Positions 48,527 to 56,399 of a stretch of DNA of 64,000 bases are shown one piece after another (the first letter of the stretch is position 1; each line of letters begins with the position of its first letter). The DNA comes from Bradyrhizobium tropiciagri. GTDB taxonomy: Bacteria > Pseudomonadota > Alphaproteobacteria > Rhizobiales > Xanthobacteraceae. The position numbers and the translations under genes are program-made. The DNA lies in the NCBI RefSeq assembly GCF_018130505.1, contig NZ_JAFCKH010000015.1:62001-126000 (forward strand). Direction: 5' to 3'. The notes under the pieces are model-generated. The model was not told where the DNA came from, made no database searches, and worked only from the letters and a program-made list of their open reading frames with translations.

Positions 48527-50566
48527 GTGACGTCTACCGCATCTCAACCGGAAAAATCCGGAGCAGCCTCGCACAAGAGCGATATCGCGATCATCGGCGC
48601 GGGCATTGCGGGACTGACATGCGCGCTGCGTCTGTCGCAGCGAGGATACCAGGTAACGCTGTACGAGAAGGACAAGATGCTGGGAGGCAATCTCTCCTCC
48701 GTCCTCCACAAGGAGCTGTATCACGACGTCTACACCCACCTGTTCTGCGACTGGTACGTGAATTTCTGGAACATCGTCGAGAACGATCTCAAGATCAGCC
48801 GCGACAAGGCCTTCGAGCCCCGGCTGGGCGTCAAGCTTGTTGATCCAGTCAACGGCGGCAACGCTCCGAAATATTTCGACCTCAAGAACCCCACCTCGCT
48901 GCAGAACATCCTGGAAAATCTCAAGTCCGGCACACTCCCCCCGCCCGACATGTTCCTCGTCGGGTTCACCATGCTGGATCTCGCCTCCCAGCCGTTTCAC
49001 CGGTCGGTCACCCTTGAACAGCAGACGGTGAACGGATTTCTGTATTCGCGCCCCTACGCCACCCAGGACTGCGCCGATCTGCACAACACGATCCTGAATG
49101 AGATCTGGTCGATCTCGAGCAACGACACGTCTGCCGCGGCCTACAAGGACTTCGTCAGGCACTCGCTCGGCTCGAAGGCCCCTCCTTTCGCCTGGCTGTT
49201 GCGGGGAAGTCTCGAGGAGATGCTCATCGCCCCCTGGCGGGAACGCCTGGGTCCCAACTGCCACATCAAGTCAGGCGTCAACGTGACCGCCCTGGAGATC
49301 GGCAGTGATGAAAAGATACACCTCACCCTGGACAACAACGGGACAGCAACGCACGACAATGTCGTGTTGGCCGTGCCTGCCCCCGCGCTGGCAAAGCTCG
49401 TCACCGTTGACAGCACCGCGCCGGGGAGTGCCAGGCAATGCGTTGCCGATCGGCTCCCGCAAGTCTCCGAAGTACAACGGCTGCGAACCGCCAATATTCT
49501 CGTCGTGACCGTCGTCTTCAAGGAAAGGCTCAAGGACATACCACCCGAAAATGTCGGACTGTCCGGGTCACGGGGATACGTGACGTACGTCGACATTTCG
49601 CAGCTGTGGACCGGTTTGAGCGGCAAGGACAAGCCCACCGTGCTGATCCTGGCCGCCTCCGATGCCAATCAGTACCCGACCGGCAACGACCAGGATTGGG
49701 CGCATCTGATGCTGGAGGAATTGGCGCGCTACATGCCTGCGGTGAGGCCCGGCAGCCGATGGGGAGATGCCCAGAGCAACATCGATTATGCAAGATCGTT
49801 TCCGCAGAACAACCTTAACCACACCCTTTTCCTGAACGACATGAACTCGGAGCATTTGGTGGTCGAACCAAGCTACCCCGAGCTTCCGAGCGTGTTCTTC
49901 GCCGGCGACTTCTGTCGCAACGAAGTGAAGATGGCGACGGTCGAAGCCGCCGTCTTGAGCGGTCTCCACGCTGCCCGCGGCGTCCAGCTGAGGGTCGAGA
50001 ATAAGACCGACATTGCGATCGAGCAAAGCGTCATGCCGAGCCTGGCTCAATTCTCGGCCGCAAAGCTGGTGCTGCTTCCCCTTGCCTATGGCGCGATGGC
50101 CTGGTCGGCCGCGAACGCTGCAATGCGCGATCTGGCGGACGGACGGGTCGACACGCCGGAGGAAATCCTGACGCCGGCAACGACACTCGCCGTGTTACCC
50201 CTGAGATTTGCCGCTGATTGGGTGAAGAGCCTCGAAAACCTGGCAATTGCCTTGTGTTCCTCCAGCGGCAAACCAACCGATCTGGGCGCTGCCGCTCAGG
50301 AAGGGCTGCGGGCAGCCCGGGGAATGCTGGCGGCAGGCGCGCATCTTGCTCCCGGGAAATCCGACAAGCTTCGCGAGGTCGGCTCCCTGCTGACAGCCTT
50401 GCTCAAGGCTGTGACTGCAGGCGTAAGCGACGCTTCCACGGCTCGCGCTCGCGCAGCCGACCAAGCTCCGTCATCCGCGGCCGCAGACAACGGCGGGCTG
50501 ATGCGCGGCTCCGGCCGCTACCGTCCCAGGTCCAACTATGTTCGCAGGCATCGCGCGAAGCATTGA
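48527..50566 (+). CDS. FAD-dependent desaturase/amine-oxidase-like protein with C-terminal extension
   Basis: A 679-aa flavoprotein. Residues ~17-490 match the phytoene desaturase/amine oxidase fold: IAIIGAGIAGLTCALRLSQR, EKDKMLGGNLSS, and the C-terminal FAD site (LPSVFFAGDFCRNEVKMATV, EAAVLSGLHAAR). About 180 residues follow, with hydrophobic helices (LVLLPLAYGAMAWSAANAAM) and a basic Arg-rich end; I do not recognise this part. It may desaturate, isomerise or dehydroxylate a prenyl chain (PDS/HpnE-like). A GTG start with AAGGAG upstream. The flanking reductase and prenyl synthase genes support an isoprenoid substrate. Confidence 0.8.
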   Translation: MTSTASQPEKSGAASHKSDIAIIGAGIAGLTCALRLSQRGYQVTLYEKDKMLGGNLSSVLHKELYHDVYTHLFCDWYVNFWNIVENDLKISRDKAFEPRLGVKLVDPVNGGNAPKYFDLKNPTSLQNILENLKSGTLPPPDMFLVGFTMLDLASQPFHRSVTLEQQTVNGFLYSRPYATQDCADLHNTILNEIWSISSNDTSAAAYKDFVRHSLGSKAPPFAWLLRGSLEEMLIAPWRERLGPNCHIKSGVNVTALEIGSDEKIHLTLDNNGTATHDNVVLAVPAPALAKLVTVDSTAPGSARQCVADRLPQVSEVQRLRTANILVVTVVFKERLKDIPPENVGLSGSRGYVTYVDISQLWTGLSGKDKPTVLILAASDANQYPTGNDQDWAHLMLEELARYMPAVRPGSRWGDAQSNIDYARSFPQNNLNHTLFLNDMNSEHLVVEPSYPELPSVFFAGDFCRNEVKMATVEAAVLSGLHAARGVQLRVENKTDIAIEQSVMPSLAQFSAAKLVLLPLAYGAMAWSAANAAMRDLADGRVDTPEEILTPATTLAVLPLRFAADWVKSLENLAIALCSSSGKPTDLGAAAQEGLRAARGMLAAGAHLAPGKSDKLREVGSLLTALLKAVTAGVSDASTARARAADQAPSSAAADNGGLMRGSGRYRPRSNYVRRHRAKH

Positions 50567-50624
50567 CTTGAAGACGTACGCGCGGGTGTCAGGCAGATAG
50601 TTGAGCAATTTTGAGGACGTCACG

Positions 50625-51557
50625 GTGTCAAAGGCAAAAACGGAAAGCATTATCTCGCAGCTTGGCTTCACTGAGGAGATCCAGCAGCTTCGGGAGATCA
50701 TTGAGAGCTGGATTCGCGGTGTCGACGAGCAGATCAGGCCGCTTCTCGAGTGGCAGTTCATCACCTCCTCAAAATATTTCAGGCCGCTCACCGTATTTAG
50801 CGTCTATCGCGCCACGACGGACGAGCCGATTCCCAATCGGCTGATCTATTCCGCGGCCGTGGTCGAGATGGTGCACAACATGACGCTGATCATCGACGAC
50901 ATCGTCGACGAGTCAGACAGTCGCCGCGGTAGACCAACACTGCACACCCAGTTCGGGTTTTTGCAGGCCCTGATGGCGTCCGGCTATATCGTGGCTGACA
51001 GCTTTCGGATGACGGCCGGAGATCGGATCGATACAAGGCTGATCGCCGACCTGATCAAGCGTCTTGGTGCGGCCGAATGCCTGCAGTGGAATCTGCGACG
51101 CCAACCGCTCGGCGTCGAGGACTGGCTGAGGATCGCCGGCGAAGACACCGGATCGATGTTCGAGACCTGCGCATGTATCGCCACGAGAGACGATCTGCTC
51201 CGCAAGTTCGGCGGACTTCTCGGCACCGTGTACCACGGCTGTGACGACGTGGGCGATGTCAAGGGACTCGAATCCCTCGGCGGCGGCGGCGAGGAGGATC
51301 TGAGGGACGGCATCCTCACGCTTCCGGCCTCGATTGCGATCAAGGATCCGGTGATCGCCGAACTGTTCTGCAAGGAAACGCGATCGACGGACGAGCTGGC
51401 GCGGATCGCCCAGGCCGTCAAGGCCGCGGTGCCGGCCGCCGAGGAGCGGCTCGATCAACTGGCGGCGGAAGCCAAGTGGGAGGCGCATCTTCACGCCGCC
51501 AACCCGGCGATCCTCTACGCGCTGGTCGACCATACCAGGGAGCTGTCGCGTCGCTAG
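50625..51557 (+). CDS. Polyprenyl (trans-isoprenyl) diphosphate synthase family protein
   Basis: A ~310-aa prenyl elongase. Both aspartate-rich motifs are intact: first IIDDIVDESDSRRGRPT and second YHGCDDVGDVKG, followed by EEDLRDGILTLP. The residues four and five before the first motif (Thr, Met) are not aromatic, so a product of C20 or more is likely (family rule, inferred). The GTG at 50625 has GAGGAC upstream; a TTG at 50601 is an alternative that adds eight residues. The RRG-type motifs suggest a catalytically active enzyme. It supplies the natural substrate for the two flavoproteins upstream. Confidence 0.87.
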   Translation: MSKAKTESIISQLGFTEEIQQLREIIESWIRGVDEQIRPLLEWQFITSSKYFRPLTVFSVYRATTDEPIPNRLIYSAAVVEMVHNMTLIIDDIVDESDSRRGRPTLHTQFGFLQALMASGYIVADSFRMTAGDRIDTRLIADLIKRLGAAECLQWNLRRQPLGVEDWLRIAGEDTGSMFETCACIATRDDLLRKFGGLLGTVYHGCDDVGDVKGLESLGGGGEEDLRDGILTLPASIAIKDPVIAELFCKETRSTDELARIAQAVKAAVPAAEERLDQLAAEAKWEAHLHAANPAILYALVDHTRELSRR

Positions 51558-51657
51558 AGCGCGATGAGTTTTGGTCGAATCGTCATCGCGCTCTGCTCTT
51601 TGTTTGAGCAGGTTCTTATCGGAAAACCGCTTCACACTTTTCCGGATCATGCTCTAG
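51555..51657. repeat. Dispersed palindromic repeat (inverted copy)
   Basis: Inverted relative of 2087-2171: it starts with a TAGAGCGCGATGA...TCATCGCGCTCT hairpin and ends with CGGAAAACCGCTTCACACTT and CCGGATCATGCTCTAG. Its first bases are the stop codon of the prenyl synthase, and it ends at the stop of the convergent cyclase-ATPase gene; a bidirectional terminator role is plausible. Confidence 0.85.
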
Positions 51658-51658
51658 C

Positions 51659-54600
51659 TCAGCCCGCAGGCAGAAGATGAGAAATCTCCGCCAGCAGCGA
51701 GTCGGCGTCGCGTTGCTCGGCCGCCTGAGAACCATGGCCGACGCCGGAACAAACCGGCAGCAGGCTTTCCCGTGCGGCGTTATAATCGCCGCGGCTGAGC
51801 AGCAACCGTGCAAGGTTGGTCGCCGCCCGCATTTGCCAGGCCTTGTGCCCGAGTGATCGCGCCATCTCGATTGCGCTCCGGAAGTCATCCTCGGCTCCCG
51901 CCGCCTGCCCTGCCTTGAGCCTGAGCTCGCCTCGCCAGGTCAGCGTGTACGCGCGCCAGATCAACTCACGAGGATTTGCCGCCAGTGCGTTCTCCACTGT
52001 GCGCAATGCCAATTCGGTATCGCCGGCCAGCGCCTGCGCCTGCGCCAACAGCGTGAGAAAATAGGTAATGCCAACCTTTGCCCCGGCATTGGCAAAGCCG
52101 GCCAGCGCCTGGTTGATCAGTTCGACACCTTCAACGGCATGACCGAGCTCTGCTCTGGCGCGGCCAAGCATCACGCGCGCCAGGTCGGATGCATAGCTCA
52201 GCCCATTCTTCTCCGACAGCAGCAACAGCTGATTGGCATCATCCTCGGCCTCCCCCGGCGCATTGAGGCACAGGTTCAGATTGCCCTTGAAATGCAGCGC
52301 CATCGCCAGCGCATAGGGGTCGCCACTCTTGTTGGCCAAGTCCATCGCGCGGCTGATCCGCTCACGCGCGACGTCGACATGGCCTTGCTGCCATGCCGTG
52401 TGGCTGGCAACGCCGATCGGAATCATGAGATAGGACGCCGCCGCGATCGACTTGGTGTCGAGCATCGGGGAGAGCCTTGCAAAGTGATCCTCGACCCCGG
52501 CAACGTCGCCCGCGTAGAATCGTGCCTGCACCTGCGCATAGTGGGCGAAAAACAGGTGACTTGGACTGCCCTCCGTCAAGGCGATTTCGTGGATCTGTTC
52601 TGCGAGGGTCGCCGCGGTCTCGTAATCACCGGTGAAGAAGATCGAAGCCCAGGTCTGGGCGCCCTGACGAATGAGTTGCGGAAGGTCACCGAGCCGTTCG
52701 GCGAGCACCCTCGCGCGTCCGCCGAGCTCCATCGTCTCCGGCGCCGAATAGCCCTTGGTCACTTGCAACACGCGCACCAGCCCGCTGCAAAGGTCCAGCT
52801 CAACCCGATCGCGCGACTGCGACAGCGGCAGCTTGCTCAGCAGAGCATTCGCCTTGCGATAGCTCCCCTCCGCCTCCATGAACGCGCACCGCTCGAGCGC
52901 CGCCTGACCCGCCTTCTTCCAGGCCGCGATGGCGGGCTCGGTTTCGCCTGCTTCGGTCCAATGACGCGCCAGCAGTGCCGGTTGCACGGCAGCCAATGCG
53001 GAAAATTGTTCGCTCAAGGTGCGCGCAACGCGGGCATGGAGTTCTCGGCGTTCGGTCTTGAGCAGGCCCTCATAGGCGGCGTCACGGATCAGGGCGTGCT
53101 TGAACTGGTACGTCGCCTTGGGCGGCTTGCCTTGCATGTAGATCAATTCGGCGTCGATCAGGGAGTCGAGCGCCGACTGGACATAGTGATCCGAACCCGA
53201 GACGACCGCCCTGAGCAGCGAGTAGTCGAACGTACGGCCGAGGACGGCCGCAACCTGCGCCACCCGGCGCACCGCTCCGAGACGGTCCAGACGTGCCGTC
53301 AGTGAATCCAGCAAGGTCGCGGGAATGTCATTGGCCCGCGGATCTCCCTCGCCTTCGACCACGAACGACAGCAGTTCTTCCGCGAACAGCGGAACGCCGT
53401 CGGACCGCTTGACGACTCCATCGAGGACGTCTTCGGCGAGATCATTGGACTCCAGCGAGCCGGCAATCAGCTCGCCGATCTCGGAATGGCTGAGACGTTC
53501 GAGCACGATCCACTTGTCGGCAGTCCGCCATTCCGCGGGCGGGCTATATTCCGGGCGCGCCGTCGCGATCAGCATCAGCGGGACATCGACGCTCTGGTCG
53601 ATCAGCATTCCGATCAATTCGATGCTGGACGGATCGACCCAATGCAGATCCTCGATCACAAGGACGAGCGGCTGACGTCTTGCAAGGTTCAGCACCCAAT
53701 CCGCGAGGCTGGCGAGCAAGCGAGCCCGGGCCCGCTCCGGCCCGATTTCCGAAGGGAGGTCTTCCTGCGGCAATGGAAGACTCGGCGCCTCCTCGATCAG
53801 CGGCAGCACCTCCGACGGATCGAGTCCGCTGAACCTGATTGCGCGCTTGAGCTGAAGGACCCGGCTTTCGGCGCTCTCGCTCCGCTCCCCCTCCAGGACC
53901 TGTTCAAGCAGTTTGGTGATCGCGTAGAACGGAATGCTCTCGGAGAAGCGCTCGCCGGCACATTCCATCCAGGTGTAGGTATCCGTCAGCCTCGCGCGGA
54001 GCTCCTCGACGAGACGCGACTTTCCGATCCCCGGTTCACCAGTCAGGAAGACGTATTGCGCGGCGCCGTTGCGCACGCTGAGCCAGCTCGCCAACAGGGA
54101 AGCGATTTCGCGCTTGCGGTTGACGAACGGCGTCGGGCCGCGAACGCCCTTGCGCCGCCAGCTCCGCCGGACGCCGCTCGGCGCTATCGGCCGGTAGAGT
54201 CGTATCGGGCGTGCAATGCCGGGAAGCGGATGCGTGCCGTAATCCTCGACGACGAATTGACCGGCGACGAGATCGTGCACGGCGCTCGTGATCAATACGG
54301 CATTCGGCTCGCACTTCGCCTGCACGCGCGATGCGACATTCGGCGTGTCACCGAATATCTCGACCTTGTTGGTGCCCAACTTGTCGATGACCACCCATCC
54401 GCTGTGAATTCCGACGCGTACGGCAAGCTCGGAGCCTGTGGTCCCCATCAGCCTTCGGTTGAGGGACGCGAAGGCGTTGACGATCATCAACCCGGCCCTG
54501 ACGGCACGTTCGGCGGCATCCTCGCTGGCGTTTGGCCATCCGAAATAGGCCAGCACACCGTCGCCCATGTAGCGGGCCACGTAACCGCCCAGGTCCGTGA

Positions 54601-54871
54601 TGGCGGTCCCCGCGGCTCCGAGGCACTCGGTGACGATATCGCGCCAATCTTCCGGATCGCGCTCGGCCGCAAGGCGGGTCGAATTGACCAGATCACCAAA
54701 AAGCACGGTCAGATGACGTCGCTCGCGGTAAACCCGTCCGGTTGGCAGGATGACGTCGGAATTGGCTGCGCTGCGCTGAATCGGCTCAGACCAAACCGGC
54801 AACGAGGCGCCGCAGTCGGCGCAAAAGCGCTTCCCTGGTTGGCCTGCCACACCGCACTCTACGCATCGCAT
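51659..54871 (-). CDS. Adenylate/guanylate cyclase with AAA ATPase and TPR-like repeats
   Basis: A 1,070-aa signalling protein. It begins with a zinc-ribbon (CVECGVAGQ, CADCG, residues 3-21) and a class III nucleotidyl cyclase domain (~50-215; metal Asp in VLFGDLVNST and RYMGDGVLAYFG, NVASRVQ transition-state residues). A large AAA_16 ATPase follows (Walker A TGEPGIGKSRLVEEL near 280; Walker B VLVIEDLHWVDP), and the C-terminal half (~600-1050) is a helical TPR-type scaffold. This layout matches bacterial cyclase-STAND regulators. Catalytic residues appear present. Its signal and target are unknown. Confidence 0.9.
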   Translation of the reverse strand: MRCVECGVAGQPGKRFCADCGASLPVWSEPIQRSAANSDVILPTGRVYRERRHLTVLFGDLVNSTRLAAERDPEDWRDIVTECLGAAGTAITDLGGYVARYMGDGVLAYFGWPNASEDAAERAVRAGLMIVNAFASLNRRLMGTTGSELAVRVGIHSGWVVIDKLGTNKVEIFGDTPNVASRVQAKCEPNAVLITSAVHDLVAGQFVVEDYGTHPLPGIARPIRLYRPIAPSGVRRSWRRKGVRGPTPFVNRKREIASLLASWLSVRNGAAQYVFLTGEPGIGKSRLVEELRARLTDTYTWMECAGERFSESIPFYAITKLLEQVLEGERSESAESRVLQLKRAIRFSGLDPSEVLPLIEEAPSLPLPQEDLPSEIGPERARARLLASLADWVLNLARRQPLVLVIEDLHWVDPSSIELIGMLIDQSVDVPLMLIATARPEYSPPAEWRTADKWIVLERLSHSEIGELIAGSLESNDLAEDVLDGVVKRSDGVPLFAEELLSFVVEGEGDPRANDIPATLLDSLTARLDRLGAVRRVAQVAAVLGRTFDYSLLRAVVSGSDHYVQSALDSLIDAELIYMQGKPPKATYQFKHALIRDAAYEGLLKTERRELHARVARTLSEQFSALAAVQPALLARHWTEAGETEPAIAAWKKAGQAALERCAFMEAEGSYRKANALLSKLPLSQSRDRVELDLCSGLVRVLQVTKGYSAPETMELGGRARVLAERLGDLPQLIRQGAQTWASIFFTGDYETAATLAEQIHEIALTEGSPSHLFFAHYAQVQARFYAGDVAGVEDHFARLSPMLDTKSIAAASYLMIPIGVASHTAWQQGHVDVARERISRAMDLANKSGDPYALAMALHFKGNLNLCLNAPGEAEDDANQLLLLSEKNGLSYASDLARVMLGRARAELGHAVEGVELINQALAGFANAGAKVGITYFLTLLAQAQALAGDTELALRTVENALAANPRELIWRAYTLTWRGELRLKAGQAAGAEDDFRSAIEMARSLGHKAWQMRAATNLARLLLSRGDYNAARESLLPVCSGVGHGSQAAEQRDADSLLAEISHLLPAG

Positions 54872-55192
54872 GACGCGCGCCCGACCTGTTCATAGCCGCG
54901 ACCGGCGGCAAGCGAGGCTGTTGTTGCGCTCCGGCCCGCGAGGCCGCTTCCAAATAGACTTGAACCGAAATGTCCCGCCGTCCAATCCTAACATTTGATC
55001 CAGCTTGCGAGCAAAGGTTGAATCCTGCCGCGGAAGGTGGCTTTTCACGACAGGCCCTTGAAAAAACTCGCAAAAGTATAGGCAAGAATCCAACTCAACC
55101 TCCGATGGCTGAGCCATGCGAGCCCCTGTCCCGAAGGTGCGGCCGGTCGGCCGAGGCAGCATTGAAGATGGGCGCTAACAATAAGCTCAGGC
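54872..55192. other. Intergenic region without recognised gene
   Basis: About 320 bases between the cyclase-ATPase start and the CaiB stop. No frame has support, and I see no clear repeat. A promoter for the cyclase-ATPase should be here. Confidence 0.5.
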
Positions 55193-56389
55193 CTAGCCTG
55201 TCGTTTCGCCAAACGCGCCCGCTGCACCGAGTTCGGCGATCGCATCCGGGGACAGACCGAGCACTCGCGACAGAATCTCGTCCCGATGCGCGCCGACGGC
55301 CGGGATCGCGCGCTGCATCTGCGTCTCCGCCGCGGACATTTTCCACGGCGCATTGACGCCCATGAACTGCCCGGCACTGTCGGCAATCGCGGCGAATGCG
55401 CCGCGCTGCAACAGATGCGGATCGGTCAATGCCGCACCGGGATCTCGGTATTCGGCGCAGGGCACGCCAGCCTTGCCGAGGGCGGCCATGCATTCCTGCA
55501 CCGGATGCCGCTCGGTCCACTTCTCGACGACCTGCATCATCGCGGTCCAATTGGCGCCGCGGCCCGGCACGGTCTTGAAGCGGACATCGTCGGCAAGCTC
55601 GCGCTGCCCGGTCACCTCGCAGAGTGCCGCAAAATTTCGCGGCGTGATTGGGGCGATCAGGATGTCGCCGTCGAGGGCGCGCACCGGGCCGTAAGCCGCG
55701 CGCTGGGCGGGACCTGAGAATTGCGCTTCCTGCAATTCGTAGACCAGCAGGTTGAGCATGCAGTCCATCAGCGCGACGTCGATCCGCTGCCCCTCCCCGG
55801 TTCGCGCACGCTGGACCAGCGCAGTCTGGATCGCGGCATAGCCGAAAATGCCGCCGAGCACGTCAGCGACGAAGATGGCGCCGGAGGCCGGGCGATCGCG
55901 GTCGCCGGCATAGCGCATCAACGAGCGATCGAAACCGCTCTCGGCATGGACGATCATGGCATAGGCCGCGCGCTCGGCAGCGGGGCCGGACTGTCCATAT
56001 CCAGAGATCGAGCAATAGATCAGGCGCGGATTGATCGCACGCAGCGTTTCATAGCCGAGGCCGAGGCGGTCCATCACGCCCGGCCGGAAATTCTCGACCA
56101 GGACATCCGCCTCCGCCACCAGGCGGTGCACCAGCGCGATCGCCTCTGAACTCTTCAGGTCGAGCGCGAGGCTACGCTTGCCGGCATTGAGCTGGCCGAA
56201 ATAGGCGCTGTGGCCGTCGCGGAGCGGCGTCCGCAGCCGCATGTCGTCGCCCTCCGGCGGCTCGATCTTGATCACCTCTGCACCGACGTCGGCGAGCAGT
56301 CGGGCGCAGTAGGGACCCGCGAGCATGATCGAAAAGTCGAGCACGCGGACGCCTTCGAGGGGCCGGCTCGCCGTTTGCTGCGCCTGCAT
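55193..56389 (-). CDS. CaiB/BaiF family CoA-transferase
   Basis: A 398-aa class III CoA-transferase that moves CoA between carboxylic acids. Motifs are VLDFSIMLAGPYCARLLADVGAEVIKIE at the N-terminus (shown by its ends: VLDFSIMLAG, DVGAEVIKIEPP), LVENFRPGVMDRLGLGYE, and the active-site aspartate region FVADVLGGIFGYAAIQ. Together with the next two genes it would activate and oxidise a carboxylic acid. It is the third gene of the 59458-55193 unit (10-base gap). Confidence 0.93.
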   Translation of the reverse strand: MQAQQTASRPLEGVRVLDFSIMLAGPYCARLLADVGAEVIKIEPPEGDDMRLRTPLRDGHSAYFGQLNAGKRSLALDLKSSEAIALVHRLVAEADVLVENFRPGVMDRLGLGYETLRAINPRLIYCSISGYGQSGPAAERAAYAMIVHAESGFDRSLMRYAGDRDRPASGAIFVADVLGGIFGYAAIQTALVQRARTGEGQRIDVALMDCMLNLLVYELQEAQFSGPAQRAAYGPVRALDGDILIAPITPRNFAALCEVTGQRELADDVRFKTVPGRGANWTAMMQVVEKWTERHPVQECMAALGKAGVPCAEYRDPGAALTDPHLLQRGAFAAIADSAGQFMGVNAPWKMSAAETQMQRAIPAVGAHRDEILSRVLGLSPDAIAELGAAGAFGETTG

Positions 56390-56399
56390 GCGGGTGCTC

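Noticed and set aside
47018-51557. Gibberellin, carotenoid or hopanoid biosynthesis cluster
   Set aside because: No diterpene cyclase, P450, phytoene/squalene synthase or squalene-hopene cyclase is present in the window.
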